Origin: a virus
Direction: 5' to 3' (one strand)
DNA: 51,594 nt
Virus record (IMG/VR): IMGVR_UViG_3300031276_000002
Coordinates: 1-51,594 of that record
The notes under the pieces were generated by a model. The model worked only from the letters and a program-made list of their open reading frames with translations. It ran no database searches and had not been told where the DNA came from. Shown here piece by piece: positions 22,110 to 32,071 of this stretch. Positions within the stretch are counted from its first letter, which is position 1; each line of letters opens with the position of its first letter. The translations under genes and the position numbers were made by a program.

Positions 22110-22892
22110 ATGCCAAAATTAAGAAACAAAGAACAAGCAATCAAGTTGCTCGGAATAATAAGGGCAACAGGAGGTCGTGAAAATAGAAGTAAAGCAAATC
22201 CACAGTTATATGCTGCAATATTCGGCGGTATTACGCCACGTAATATACAAGACATTCTAATTGACTTATTGACAAATAAATTAATTGAGTATAAAGAAGA
22301 AAAAGGCACTGTAATATATAGTGTTATAGAGAAAGGGTTTGAGTTACTTCCAGATAGACAAAAGCTTATTGACTATTACAATAAGTTTTCGGACTTAGAA
22401 AATCAATACGCAGGTAAAGAAAACAAAGTGAAAGGAAATTCGACAATGGCAAAAAAGAAAATTGAAGTATCCACAATTGAAACAAATGAAACCCCAAAGA
22501 AAAAGAAAACATCGAAAAAAGCTATTGCAAAAAAAGCTGCTATAAAGAAAGTAGCGGCTAAAAAAGAAGTGCCAAAAAAAGCAGCTACAAAAAAGGTAGG
22601 AACAAAGAAGACAATCACAAAAAAGAAAGACGAAAAAGCAGCAACAAAAAGAGGTAGAAAACCAACTGCATATGAGAGTGATGCAATTCCAGCAAGAGAG
22701 GGAACAAAGAAGTATCAGATCTGGAAAGAACTGAACAATATGCGAAAGCGTAGAAAAAATCTCGCTTCTACAGCCGAGATTATGGAAAAACTCGGGACGA
22801 AGTACGGTGCTGGAAGTGTATCTGTCACACTTATGGCATGGCGAAAACATAATGGACTGAAGCCTGAAAGACAGAGAAGATCAAAGCAATAA
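22110..22892 (+). CDS. Histone-H1-like protein with HTH-like ends
   Basis: A 260-residue protein. Residues 1-100 look like a winged-helix domain (TPRNIQDILIDLLTNKLIEYKEEKGTVIY). Residues 125-195 are a Lys/Ala/Pro-rich linker like bacterial H1 tails (KKAAIKKVAAKK). A short C-terminal domain (205-250) has a conserved-looking STAEIMEKLG...VSVTLMAWRKH. It probably binds DNA, as chromatin-like packer or regulator. An in-frame ATG at 22446 with AAAGGA upstream could give a shorter H1-like product. It leads the replication module. Confidence 0.6.
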   Translation: MPKLRNKEQAIKLLGIIRATGGRENRSKANPQLYAAIFGGITPRNIQDILIDLLTNKLIEYKEEKGTVIYSVIEKGFELLPDRQKLIDYYNKFSDLENQYAGKENKVKGNSTMAKKKIEVSTIETNETPKKKKTSKKAIAKKAAIKKVAAKKEVPKKAATKKVGTKKTITKKKDEKAATKRGRKPTAYESDAIPAREGTKKYQIWKELNNMRKRRKNLASTAEIMEKLGTKYGAGSVSVTLMAWRKHNGLKPERQRRSKQ

Positions 22893-22940
22893 AAAACACT
22901 TTCAAAATTCATCTCAGTAGCAAAGAATAGGAGACATTGT

Positions 22941-23924
22941 ATGCTATCTGCTGTTAATTTCATCGCTGGAAGTATATCAACGAGTGACTTGATACCAGCA
23001 CTTAAAAGAATAAATATTTGTGATAGCACACTTAGCACTTGCGATGGAATTATAACAGCGAAAGCTGAATTCAAATATCCACAATGTGGAAACATTGAAT
23101 GCAGTGTTGATGGTAAAAAATTTGTTGCTGCAATAAAATCTATTTCATCATTAGAGTCATTAACATTAGAACAGACTAAATCAAATCTTATAATAAAGAG
23201 TAATAACTTTAAAGCTTATCTTCCAATAGATGCTTATATAGAACATTCCTTATCAGCATTAGATGCTTCAAACACTATAGAAATAAAAAACAGTGACTTT
23301 AAAGACGCATTAAAAAGCCTTACGCCTTTTATTGCAGTTGACGGTCAAACGTATTGGGCAGGTGGTGTTCTTCTAAAAGGATCTTCTTTATTTGCTACTG
23401 ATAGTAAAACGCTTATCCAAAAAAAACTTCCGTTCAAAGCTCCAATAAATATTGTAATACCTTTTCAAGCAGTTAAAGAAATCCTTAGAAATAAAGAAGA
23501 TCCTACTGAGATTATTTTTAATGAAAAAATACTGCGCGTTCAATATGGTTCATCACGCTTCTTGGATATAAGTACTATAGACGCTGATTGGCCACCAATT
23601 GAAAAATTACTTAATGACGCTAACTACTCTAATTGTAAATCAATACCTTCTAATTTTTTTGATAACATAAATAAACTTAAAAAATTTGTTGGAGAAGAAA
23701 ACAATCTGTACATATTAAATGGATATTTAAGAACAAGCAGCAATAAAAAAACAGGTGCTGTAATAAAAGGCGCTCCTAAATGCAAAGCTTTATTTGATAT
23801 TGATCAAATATTAAATTTAAAAGGAGTTGCAACTAAAATTGATTTTAGTAAATGGCCGAACAACGTCCCTTTCTTAGGCCATAAATTAAGAGGGATCCTG
23901 TCTGGAAAACAAGGGAATTTTTAA
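22941..23924 (+). CDS. DnaN-like sliding clamp
   Basis: This 327-residue protein reads as a divergent bacterial beta clamp: three repeats of strand-rich sequence, 'NIVIPFQAVKEIL' in the position of the DnaN IPxK segment, and 'RFLDISTIDADWPPIEKLL' like the conserved domain-2/3 link. Clamps encircle DNA and tether the polymerase. Its gene is directly followed by the family A polymerase, so it likely serves that enzyme. The start has TAGGAG upstream. The usual length is about 366, so this is slightly short. Confidence 0.72.
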   Translation: MLSAVNFIAGSISTSDLIPALKRINICDSTLSTCDGIITAKAEFKYPQCGNIECSVDGKKFVAAIKSISSLESLTLEQTKSNLIIKSNNFKAYLPIDAYIEHSLSALDASNTIEIKNSDFKDALKSLTPFIAVDGQTYWAGGVLLKGSSLFATDSKTLIQKKLPFKAPINIVIPFQAVKEILRNKEDPTEIIFNEKILRVQYGSSRFLDISTIDADWPPIEKLLNDANYSNCKSIPSNFFDNINKLKKFVGEENNLYILNGYLRTSSNKKTGAVIKGAPKCKALFDIDQILNLKGVATKIDFSKWPNNVPFLGHKLRGILSGKQGNF

Positions 23925-25931
23925 TTGTCTTTATTTTGGGATACAGATATAAAAACACGTAAACGTGTTACAAGGATACCTCCGTTTCCACATACCGGAT
24001 GGAAAGCTCCCAAAGAATTTCCGCGTCTATCTAATGCATCTGTAATAGGTTTGGATACAGAAACATATGACCCTGGATTAAAACTTAGAGGACCGGGGTG
24101 GGCAAGAAAAGAAGGCCATATTGTCGGCGTTTCTATTGCCGCTGATACTGATGGTAAATGGTATTTTCCAATTCGTCATGAGGTTTGTGTTTCTGAAAAT
24201 TTAAATCCTAAAAAAGTTATTGCTTGGCTTAAAGATGTTTTATCCACATCACAGCCTAAGGTTGGTGCTAATCTTATTTACGATCTAGGATGGCTTGAAG
24301 AAGAAGACATTATAGTAAATGGGGAATTATTTGATGTACAAAATGCAGAAGCGTTGCTTGTAGAAAACGAAAAAGTAGGCCTTGATTATTTAGGTGAACG
24401 CTACTTAGGAGAAGGTAAGGAAACGCAGAAGCTGTATCAATGGCTATCTGAACGATATGGTGGAAAACCAACCTCGGATCAAAGAGCAAATATATACAGA
24501 GCACCACCTAGTTTAGTCGGTCCTTATGCTGAACAGGATGCAGATTTACCAATTCAAATAATTCCTTTTCAAGCTAAAAAATTAAAAAAAGAAAATTTAT
24601 GGAATCTATTTAGAAGAGAAAATAAACTTATTAGACTGCTTATAAGAATGAGGCAGCACGGTGTTCGCGTTGATGTGGATAAAGCAGAACAGGTTAGTGA
24701 GAAACTTAATATAGAATTAATAAATGAACAAAAAGCACTTGATTGGCTTTGTAAACAGAAAGTAAATGTAAATGCTAATGCGAGTATTCAATCAGCATTT
24801 GACAGCTTAGGTGTTGGCTATCCGTACACACCTAGCGGTAATCCTAGTTTTACAAAAGACTTTTTAAAATCATGTCGACATCCAATTGGACAAAAAATTA
24901 TCGACATTAGAAAATTGTCAAAACTTAAAAATGATTTTGTGGATAAAGCTATTCTTGATCACAATGTTAATGGACGTATACATTGTGTATTCCATCAATT
25001 AAAATCTGATAGCAACGGTGCTCGTTCTGGTAGGTTATCTGCTACAGATCCTAATTTACAACAGGTTCCTAGCAGAGATAAAAAATTAGCGCCTTTAGTA
25101 CGTGGTTGTTTTGTACCAGATTACGGACATAAACAATTTAAACGACAAGATGCTTCTCAAGTTGAGTACAGATTTTTAGTTAATTATGCAGTTGGTAAAA
25201 GTGGAAAATTAATAAGAAGTGCATATAATAAAAATCCGTTTACTGATTATCATAAGCTAACACAAGATCTTGTTAAGAATGAAACTGGAATATTTTTAGA
25301 TCGAAAACCAATTAAAAATATTAATTTTGGTATTGTATATGGAATGCAAGTGTATAAATTATCGCGTCAATTAAACATACCATTAGATGAAGCTGAACAT
25401 TTATTAAATGCATACCATGAAGGCGCACCGTTTGTTAAAGATACTATGGACTACTGCTCTAATTTTGCATCGCAAACAGGATATATAACAACAATACTCG
25501 GTAGAAGATCTAGATTTAATTTGTGGGAACCAGCAGATTATTCCGGACCAAAAGATAGTAAGCCACCCGCACTTCCATACAAAGCAGCGCTTAAAAACTA
25601 TGGTGGAAATATTACGCGTGCTTGGGTTTATCGCGCGTTAAATAGAAGGCTACAAGGAAGTTCTGCTGACTTAATGAAAGAGAGCATGCTACAGTGTGAT
25701 GAAGCGGGTTACTTTGATGAGATAGGCGTCCCATTGCTTACAATACATGATGAGCTTGGGTTTTCAGATCCAGGCGGAAAGGATAAAATATTTAAAGAAA
25801 TTATGACTACGTGTGAGAATGCAATAAAAATAAAAATACCAATTATAATTGAAGAAGAAACCGGTCCTGATTGGGGACACACTAAACTAACAAAAGCATG
25901 TAAATTAAGAAAGGAAAATTATAACAAATGA
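23925..25931 (+). CDS. polA-like: Family A DNA polymerase with 3'-5' exonuclease
   Basis: A 668-residue enzyme. The DEDDy exonuclease is seen as D44-x-E46 (GLDTETYDP), D120 (GANLIYD) and Y201...D205. Polymerase motif A is QDASQVEYR (D409), motif B RKPIKNINFGIVYG (R460, K464, F468, Y472), and motif C IHDE (H608, D609, E610). No 5'-3' exonuclease domain is present, as in most phage PolA enzymes. The gene starts at TTG one base after the clamp stop, so the two are coupled. It is the main replicative polymerase of the phage. Confidence 0.93.
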   Translation: MSLFWDTDIKTRKRVTRIPPFPHTGWKAPKEFPRLSNASVIGLDTETYDPGLKLRGPGWARKEGHIVGVSIAADTDGKWYFPIRHEVCVSENLNPKKVIAWLKDVLSTSQPKVGANLIYDLGWLEEEDIIVNGELFDVQNAEALLVENEKVGLDYLGERYLGEGKETQKLYQWLSERYGGKPTSDQRANIYRAPPSLVGPYAEQDADLPIQIIPFQAKKLKKENLWNLFRRENKLIRLLIRMRQHGVRVDVDKAEQVSEKLNIELINEQKALDWLCKQKVNVNANASIQSAFDSLGVGYPYTPSGNPSFTKDFLKSCRHPIGQKIIDIRKLSKLKNDFVDKAILDHNVNGRIHCVFHQLKSDSNGARSGRLSATDPNLQQVPSRDKKLAPLVRGCFVPDYGHKQFKRQDASQVEYRFLVNYAVGKSGKLIRSAYNKNPFTDYHKLTQDLVKNETGIFLDRKPIKNINFGIVYGMQVYKLSRQLNIPLDEAEHLLNAYHEGAPFVKDTMDYCSNFASQTGYITTILGRRSRFNLWEPADYSGPKDSKPPALPYKAALKNYGGNITRAWVYRALNRRLQGSSADLMKESMLQCDEAGYFDEIGVPLLTIHDELGFSDPGGKDKIFKEIMTTCENAIKIKIPIIIEEETGPDWGHTKLTKACKLRKENYNK

Positions 25932-26224
25932 CTGAATCAAATATAGTCTATCAAGTATGCTCTTTTCATTCACCGCATAATAGAAATAATTTACGCTGTA
26001 GAAACGCTTTTTTTATAAAAGATGCAAGAGAAATCTTATGCATGCATATAGACAATAAACAATCCAAATGTACTTGTGAAGAGCAACAAATAAAAATAAT
26101 AGAAATGATGTGGACAGATTCTCTTTTATCAAAAAATAAATACAATGAAAAATTAAAAACAGTACCGAAATCTTATTATACAAATGGACCAGTCCCATTG
26201 AAATACAAGGAGAAAATTTCTTAA
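25928..26224 (+). CDS. Cys/His-rich small protein
   Basis: A 98-residue protein with Cys and His in the N-terminal 55 residues (C12, H15, H18, C25, C39, H41, CTC at about 49-51), suggesting a metal site. It overlaps the polymerase gene as ATGA and its stop overlaps the lysin start. The family is not recognised. Confidence 0.55.
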   Translation: MTESNIVYQVCSFHSPHNRNNLRCRNAFFIKDAREILCMHIDNKQSKCTCEEQQIKIIEMMWTDSLLSKNKYNEKLKTVPKSYYTNGPVPLKYKEKIS

Positions 26225-26688
26225 TGCTAAATCAAATAATACTCCTTATAACATTTCTGATAGCTGATACGCCTAATCATATGTTAAATAAAAATCCAAA
26301 AAAAATGCAATTGTACGCGCATGCCTATATTGATGCTGGTAAAATGTACAACATAGATCCGTTTATTTTAACAGACTGGTCTTATAGAGAATCCTCTTTT
26401 AAAAAAAATGCAGTAGGAAAACTAAAAGAGAAAGGACTATTTCAATTTATGAAGCGTTCTGCTGTAATATGTAAAGGTGTACACGATATAAGCACAGCAA
26501 GAGGACAGATAATGTGTGGCGCTAGAATAATAGATAACTCTAGAACCTATTGTGGAAGCCTAGAACGCGGTTTACGTCAATACGCTAGCGGTTCTTGTAT
26601 AAAGGCAAAAGAAAAAGTTAGGCGGCGTTTAAAGCGCGTAGAGAAGCTCAAAAAGAAGATTAAAGATTCTCTGCATTATACTCAATAA
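26224..26688 (+). CDS. SLT-type lytic transglycosylase (putative endolysin)
   Basis: A 154-residue protein with a short hydrophobic N-terminus (residues 3-15, a possible signal-anchor), catalytic E56 in WSYRESSF, GLFQF at 71-75, and the following helices of the goose-lysozyme/SLT fold. The C-terminal 25 residues are very basic. It would cleave glycan strands of peptidoglycan, in lysis or as a virion-associated enzyme. As last gene of the rightward operon it is positioned for lysis. It overlaps the convergent fibre gene by 29 nt. No clear holin was found beside it. Confidence 0.78.
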   Translation: MLNQIILLITFLIADTPNHMLNKNPKKMQLYAHAYIDAGKMYNIDPFILTDWSYRESSFKKNAVGKLKEKGLFQFMKRSAVICKGVHDISTARGQIMCGARIIDNSRTYCGSLERGLRQYASGSCIKAKEKVRRRLKRVEKLKKKIKDSLHYTQ

Positions 26689-27907
26689 TAAGTCCTGCCG
26701 ACGTATCTAGTGGGGGATCCGGTGAATTTAATGCGATAGATGTTACTCTCAATTGATTACTAGATATTGTCGATATAATATGAACGGGTGATGTAGCTGC
26801 TCCAGATACATTACCATATTGTAACCAAGCAGCTACTACCGGTAGCGGTTGTCCTGCTGTCCATGGTATTCCAGTATCAAAAGATGGCGTAGCAACATAA
26901 GCTCTGCTCGAACCGGACCATGATAAACCTGTTAGTAGATAAGCTTCTTTTCTATAATTTGCTGTTTCTAAATCTGTGCTATTTCCAAAACGCTGTACAT
27001 AATATATACCACGTGCTTTAACCGATGTTTGAGCTATATCAACACCTGTATCTTCTTCGGATATATTAAGTGTATTATAACTTAGTGACATATATTTATT
27101 AGTAGTAGCATCTGTTTGATAAAGAGCAGTAAGGCCTGTTTTGCTCATCACTGTACGAAAATAATTAGACGTTGCAATATCGTGTCTAATAGTTAAAGAC
27201 TCATTATCTTGTAACCACTGATGTCCTGATACAGTTATATCTATTGTTCCGCTTGTAATCACATCAAAAGATAGCTCATCTATAGCACTATCTGTTATAT
27301 TGCCGCCAAGAAATATCGTATCATGCAAAGCGTGCCATCCGGCAGTTCTATCAGCGGCAGCTGTAATGCTGCAATTGCCACCGTATTGCTCAATACAGTA
27401 TGCAATCTCTTCTTGCACTGCGTTATTATATTCAGCGCGATCAACGGTGCCGTGAACAGGTGGTTCAGCTTCCAGATCTCTATTGATGAAACGTCGCTTT
27501 CCACTTTCTAAAACAGCGTAGCTATCTTCAATTCTATGCATACTTTCCTCGCAACTTGTTGACAGCATGCCTATTACAAAAGTTGCTGCCATCAATAAAA
27601 AAATTATTAATCGTTTTGCTATTACACTATTTAATAGCTTGTTTATCCTTTTATGTTTTTTATCTATATCATCATCTCGTTTTCCTAGTATAGATAGTAT
27701 TGTGTTTCTTTGCGTTTCTTCCAATGCAGATAGTAGAGGGCAATCATTTCTGTACTCTGAAAATTTTGTATCTAATTTACTAAAAAGATCTTCCCTCAAA
27801 TTATGCATATCTGTATGAAGCGTTTCAACATTCCTACTCGTCGATTCAAGTAGTGTGTTCAAACGCGATAAGTCCTCAATGCATTCTGGCAATCTTTCTT
27901 TATGCAT
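26660..27907 (-). CDS. Coiled-coil and membrane-segment protein fused to a fibre-like C-terminal region
   Basis: A 415-residue protein from the ATG at 27907, directly after the previous stop. A TTG at 27919 would add 4 residues. Residues 1-95 are charged coiled coil, about 98-117 is a transmembrane helix (IIFLLMAATFVIGML) followed by Cys. From about 145 the sequence is Gly/Ser/Thr-rich like tail-fibre distal parts (RTAGWHALHDTIFLGGN). The N-terminus resembles XhlA/holin-like proteins, the rest a receptor or fibre protein. A membrane-anchored fibre part is odd. It is the last gene of the late operon. Confidence 0.5.
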   Translation of the reverse strand: MHKERLPECIEDLSRLNTLLESTSRNVETLHTDMHNLREDLFSKLDTKFSEYRNDCPLLSALEETQRNTILSILGKRDDDIDKKHKRINKLLNSVIAKRLIIFLLMAATFVIGMLSTSCEESMHRIEDSYAVLESGKRRFINRDLEAEPPVHGTVDRAEYNNAVQEEIAYCIEQYGGNCSITAAADRTAGWHALHDTIFLGGNITDSAIDELSFDVITSGTIDITVSGHQWLQDNESLTIRHDIATSNYFRTVMSKTGLTALYQTDATTNKYMSLSYNTLNISEEDTGVDIAQTSVKARGIYYVQRFGNSTDLETANYRKEAYLLTGLSWSGSSRAYVATPSFDTGIPWTAGQPLPVVAAWLQYGNVSGAATSPVHIISTISSNQLRVTSIALNSPDPPLDTSAGLIIEYNAENL

Positions 27908-27908
27908 A

Positions 27909-28343
27909 TTAATTCTCAAGTATTCCGAGTTTTACAATTGCCTTCATCAATTCAAAGTTGTTTATACCTTTTATTTCCACATCAATCGATGGAAGATTCT
28001 TTAGTGGCAATTTAAACGCTTCGAATGAATATTCTTTATTAAGCATATCGCGTTCAAAAGACAACGCTTCTTTAAATGATGCTTGCATATCTTTTAAAGC
28101 TGCTTCTTTTTGCTCGTCTGATAACTCAGCTTCTTTTTTTGCATAATCATCACGTGCAGAGTTTAAAAGCTGATACTCTTCGTTTTGTTTAGCTGCTTCT
28201 TTAGCAGACTTTAACATATTTTCTATCTTATGCGCATTCTCAAGAAGACAACAACCTACTTGGAAATTGTTTCTAAATAATTGCGCACCTTGCATAAGCA
28301 ATGTGTGAGAAATATTTAACTCTAGAAATGTTAGTGTAACCAT
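27909..28343 (-). CDS. Hypothetical late protein, 144 aa
   Basis: A helical, charged protein with a central Lys/Glu-rich coiled coil (residues 45-100). AAGGAG precedes the ATG. It lies between fibre genes, so a fibre-assembly chaperone or accessory protein is plausible. No family is recognised. Confidence 0.55.
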   Translation of the reverse strand: MVTLTFLELNISHTLLMQGAQLFRNNFQVGCCLLENAHKIENMLKSAKEAAKQNEEYQLLNSARDDYAKKEAELSDEQKEAALKDMQASFKEALSFERDMLNKEYSFEAFKLPLKNLPSIDVEIKGINNFELMKAIVKLGILEN

Positions 28344-28356
28344 TGTCTTGCTCCTT

Positions 28357-29043
28357 TTAAATTAATGCGCACTGTACGCTATTAACCGCTACTTGAATAT
28401 TAGTGCAAATAGAAGTTGCTCCCCAAGATATACCGCCAGAATCAATACGTGGATTATTATTTAAACCGGAATGTCGCCTATTATAAGAAGCTGAATAAAG
28501 ATAACCGAATGTTTCAGACTCAAAATTTGTTTCATCCAAATTAGAGCCTGTATAAGGACCAACGCCTATAATAGAATCCAATCCTCCTATTGCCATCCCT
28601 ACTAATCTACTTCCCTGCGTATCAAAAGTAGACGATACAACAGATATAGAGGACATAGCTTCAGGGTGATACGAATACATTTTATATTCTGCGTTATGTA
28701 AAGAATATACGACAGAGTATTGCCCGTCAGATCCGCTAGAAGCACCGACATTTATAGCAACAGAGTCTCCTGTACTAGTTGGTATAGAACGCCAAGCATA
28801 AAGTTTAAAGCTGACTTTATTCGGCGGTACATTATCATCTATAACTTCGTTTATCTCGGATACTTTAATTAATGTCCAAGAACCACCACCACCAGAAGGT
28901 GCCGATCTTGTAGGATTAGGACTTGTGGATATTTTATAACAATTAGTAAAAGCTATTAGTAGATTATTATCGCTATATGAAGGTATCCTTATATTTAAAG
29001 ATGATCCCGTAGTCTCATTTACATTGGCAATTGGAACAACCAT
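28357..29043 (-). CDS. Fibre-associated beta-rich structural protein
   Basis: A 228-residue Ser/Gly/Tyr-rich protein of beta-sandwich character (SPNPTRSAPSGGGGSW..., TGDSVAINVG), of the type found as tail tip or fibre accessory proteins. It has GAGG before the ATG and follows the main fibre gene by 1 nt. The role is inferred from composition and position. Confidence 0.55.
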   Translation of the reverse strand: MVVPIANVNETTGSSLNIRIPSYSDNNLLIAFTNCYKISTSPNPTRSAPSGGGGSWTLIKVSEINEVIDDNVPPNKVSFKLYAWRSIPTSTGDSVAINVGASSGSDGQYSVVYSLHNAEYKMYSYHPEAMSSISVVSSTFDTQGSRLVGMAIGGLDSIIGVGPYTGSNLDETNFESETFGYLYSASYNRRHSGLNNNPRIDSGGISWGATSICTNIQVAVNSVQCALI

Positions 29044-29044
29044 T

Positions 29045-32000
29045 TTATACCTCTGCTACTAGTTGGCATAAATAACCAATATCAATTCCTAGATACTGAA
29101 TCATTATCAAAATACTTGTTCCTGATGGTATGTAGTAAGCACCAGCATTAAGATCATAGTTACCGATCCATGTTACAGATGTGCTTGGTGTTGTTGCTGA
29201 AAAATTTCCTATTCCTCTTGTTGTATCTGTATAAACTCTTAAGTAATAAGTACCGATCCCAAAGCCAGGATTTGTTAAAATAACAGAGCTAATTGCTTCT
29301 GTCATATCAATCGATTGTATCTGTTTACCTGTTTTTAAATTAACAGTGCAAGTACCAGAGCTTGAAATAATATCGGTCGGCGTAGATCCAAATTGAATAT
29401 TTAAAACGCTACTTATAGAATTAGAATCCATATTTAGATAGCCATTACACACAGTATCTCCATCAATAAATATACCATTTATAGTGATTTGTATACCAGA
29501 ATACAATGAAGATAGATCATCAGCATACAGTTGTATTTGAGGAATATGATATATCTCATTACTAATAATAGTATTAAAATGTAAATAAGATGTACCTACA
29601 CCATCAAACAACGCTTTATACATTGTAGCACCATCAGCTTGAATTATGTGTCCTGTCGAAGTTGAATCAGTAGTTCCTAAAGTACCGTGCAATCCTAGAC
29701 TAACGCAACTATCTGCTCCATTATTTGTCCACGAAACTAATTCTGATAATGTAGACGTATTAATGCGATTAATAGCAAACATAGTACTAGTAGCTGCTGT
29801 AGGACCGTTAATAGCTACAGATCCTATATCAGCTGTAATAGTTGTACCGTCGCCACCATAGCGATAAGCATCATCTAATGTTCCACCTGTGCCACCTAAT
29901 GTAGCGGCGGTAGAAATTAAATCCCATATAGAACCAACGCTGTCTGATAAAAATTGATAGGCTTCAGTCCATTGTGCTGATGAGGAGAAAAGTTTTATTT
30001 TACTTTCAGATCCAAGCGTGCTCCATTCTGAGCTATCCACATATTGATCCGAAAATCCAGCAGCTGTACCAAGAACTCCGCCCGTGAATATACCTGTACC
30101 CTGTGTGTCGTGACCCACGTAACCGCCGTTGACGACCAGCTGCGTATCTGTAAAAGATAAATTAGTAGATTGTTCTAGTCCACCACTTGCGTCACCGAGT
30201 ACAATTAAATTCTCTGTCCATGTTGCCGACAATGTGGATACAGTATTAAAAGCTTGTAAAATAGACACATCTCCGAATGATGTTAAAAAATCGTCAACCT
30301 CTGTATTGGTATCGGCGAAACGTCCCGTCCATGTAACCGTGTCATCGAGTATGTCGTCTCTAAAAATAAGTCTAGCATTATTTCCAACACCAATAGCATA
30401 TGCAGCTGTACGTACATCATTTCCATAACCATTAAAATAACCAATTATAGATGGGACTGCTGGATCTACTACCGTTAAATAAGGACAAATTAAACCAGCA
30501 ACAACATTATATTCTAAACCAGCTGCTTGACCTACAGTGCCATCTGAATTACCAAAAACAAGTTGATCTGGAACCAATCCAGTAATTAAACTTTCATCAA
30601 CATCAACAACTTTTATATCAATATCATAAGTACCGCCTGATGTTACGCTAATTGATGAGTCGCCAGCTGTTAAAGTTAGTACTCCTGATTTACCATTTAC
30701 AGATATGACACCAGTTGCACTACCCACAGAACTTTGTCGAAGCACGCAGTAGTCTACTAGTATACTATGCGTCGATAGTCCTTCACTGTCATGATATATC
30801 CTTACTCTTGATTGGTCAGATCCATTAATATAATTAGCTGCGTTTTGAACAACAATAGAAAATAATTGCCACGTACTCGCCAATGCAAAATCAGTTATGT
30901 TATCCCATGTTGTAGTCACATAGTTATACAATTGTATATGGCATATATGTGAAGCACCTTCACCGTTATATTTAAGATATACTCCTACTAAATCAAAATT
31001 AGCTACATTTATATAATCTAAAATTATAGAAAAACCAGGTGTATTAACTAACTCTTGAACATCCAATTCATCGTTATCGTGTGGTATCTTCGTTGAGTCA
31101 ACATCACCACCGTTAACAGTTCCTACATCAACAGTAATGCTATCAGCAAAATAAACAAGAGCAGCAATGTTAGATGAGATCTGAAAACCAGTGTCGTCAT
31201 CAAGCTTATCAATTAATATATTTGCACCTTCTGTTATACGCAAATCTCCCATCAATTGCTCATCATTATCATTAGATGATAATGATTGTACACCACCGGT
31301 TGTAACATCAATAAATTCAAAACGACTATTAGTAGCATTCCAAACAGGTGCTTGATTATTCGATGGAGAGCTTGATTTATCCACATCTGATAGCTCAGTA
31401 ATTCCAGGAATAACTATTGGTCTCGTGAGCACAGTTCCTGCTGTAGCATGTATTCGAATCGGATTACCAATAAACACGGCTTTTGCAGGTGCATTAGGTT
31501 GCGTTGTGATTAATCCACCATCATCACTAAGCCATAGATCGTCTGCTATAGTATAGGACGTTGTATTTAAATTATAAGCAAGTGTATCAGTAGTAACAAA
31601 ACCATAATCGCTATCAGCAATATCTTGCAGTGTTAAAGCTATTATTGACGTTGCAGGTATTAATTGATCTTTATCAGCTACAGTTATTAGCGGTGTGTTA
31701 TTAGCAGCACTTAAAACTCTTACTACAGTTCCTTTATTTATTTGTGTTCCTGTATCGTTATAAACATAAATAGATTTAGATAATCCTAATTTAATTGTTA
31801 CATCGTTGTTAATCTTATAACTCAAACAACTATCAGTAGTATTACGCCAAACAGTTCCTGATAAAACGCTATAATCATCTTCTAAAAAATTTATCCAAGC
31901 TAATCTAGCAGGGTTGTCTTTAATAATGTCTTTGTATGCTGTTCCGTCATAGTTTTTACCACCAGACATTTTAAAATTAAGATCGGAATCAACAGTCGGC

Positions 32001-32071
32001 TCCATTCCAATTTGACCAGGATTAAGCTCCGTTACTAACTTATTTATTCGTTGTATCCTTTTATCAACCAT
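29045..32071 (-). CDS. Main tail fibre/spike protein
   Basis: A 1008-residue protein from the ATG at 32071, whose A overlaps the gp48 stop. A GTG 12 nt upstream is the alternative. The N-terminal 80 residues attach to the baseplate (inferred). The remainder is low-complexity beta-rich sequence with many Ser/Thr/Gly/Asp and no Cys-rich or chaperone motif, typical of receptor-binding fibres. No carbohydrate-active motif stands out. It directly follows the gp48-like gene as in Mu-type tail clusters. Confidence 0.75.
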   Translation of the reverse strand: MVDKRIQRINKLVTELNPGQIGMEPTVDSDLNFKMSGGKNYDGTAYKDIIKDNPARLAWINFLEDDYSVLSGTVWRNTTDSCLSYKINNDVTIKLGLSKSIYVYNDTGTQINKGTVVRVLSAANNTPLITVADKDQLIPATSIIALTLQDIADSDYGFVTTDTLAYNLNTTSYTIADDLWLSDDGGLITTQPNAPAKAVFIGNPIRIHATAGTVLTRPIVIPGITELSDVDKSSSPSNNQAPVWNATNSRFEFIDVTTGGVQSLSSNDNDEQLMGDLRITEGANILIDKLDDDTGFQISSNIAALVYFADSITVDVGTVNGGDVDSTKIPHDNDELDVQELVNTPGFSIILDYINVANFDLVGVYLKYNGEGASHICHIQLYNYVTTTWDNITDFALASTWQLFSIVVQNAANYINGSDQSRVRIYHDSEGLSTHSILVDYCVLRQSSVGSATGVISVNGKSGVLTLTAGDSSISVTSGGTYDIDIKVVDVDESLITGLVPDQLVFGNSDGTVGQAAGLEYNVVAGLICPYLTVVDPAVPSIIGYFNGYGNDVRTAAYAIGVGNNARLIFRDDILDDTVTWTGRFADTNTEVDDFLTSFGDVSILQAFNTVSTLSATWTENLIVLGDASGGLEQSTNLSFTDTQLVVNGGYVGHDTQGTGIFTGGVLGTAAGFSDQYVDSSEWSTLGSESKIKLFSSSAQWTEAYQFLSDSVGSIWDLISTAATLGGTGGTLDDAYRYGGDGTTITADIGSVAINGPTAATSTMFAINRINTSTLSELVSWTNNGADSCVSLGLHGTLGTTDSTSTGHIIQADGATMYKALFDGVGTSYLHFNTIISNEIYHIPQIQLYADDLSSLYSGIQITINGIFIDGDTVCNGYLNMDSNSISSVLNIQFGSTPTDIISSSGTCTVNLKTGKQIQSIDMTEAISSVILTNPGFGIGTYYLRVYTDTTRGIGNFSATTPSTSVTWIGNYDLNAGAYYIPSGTSILIMIQYLGIDIGYLCQLVAEV

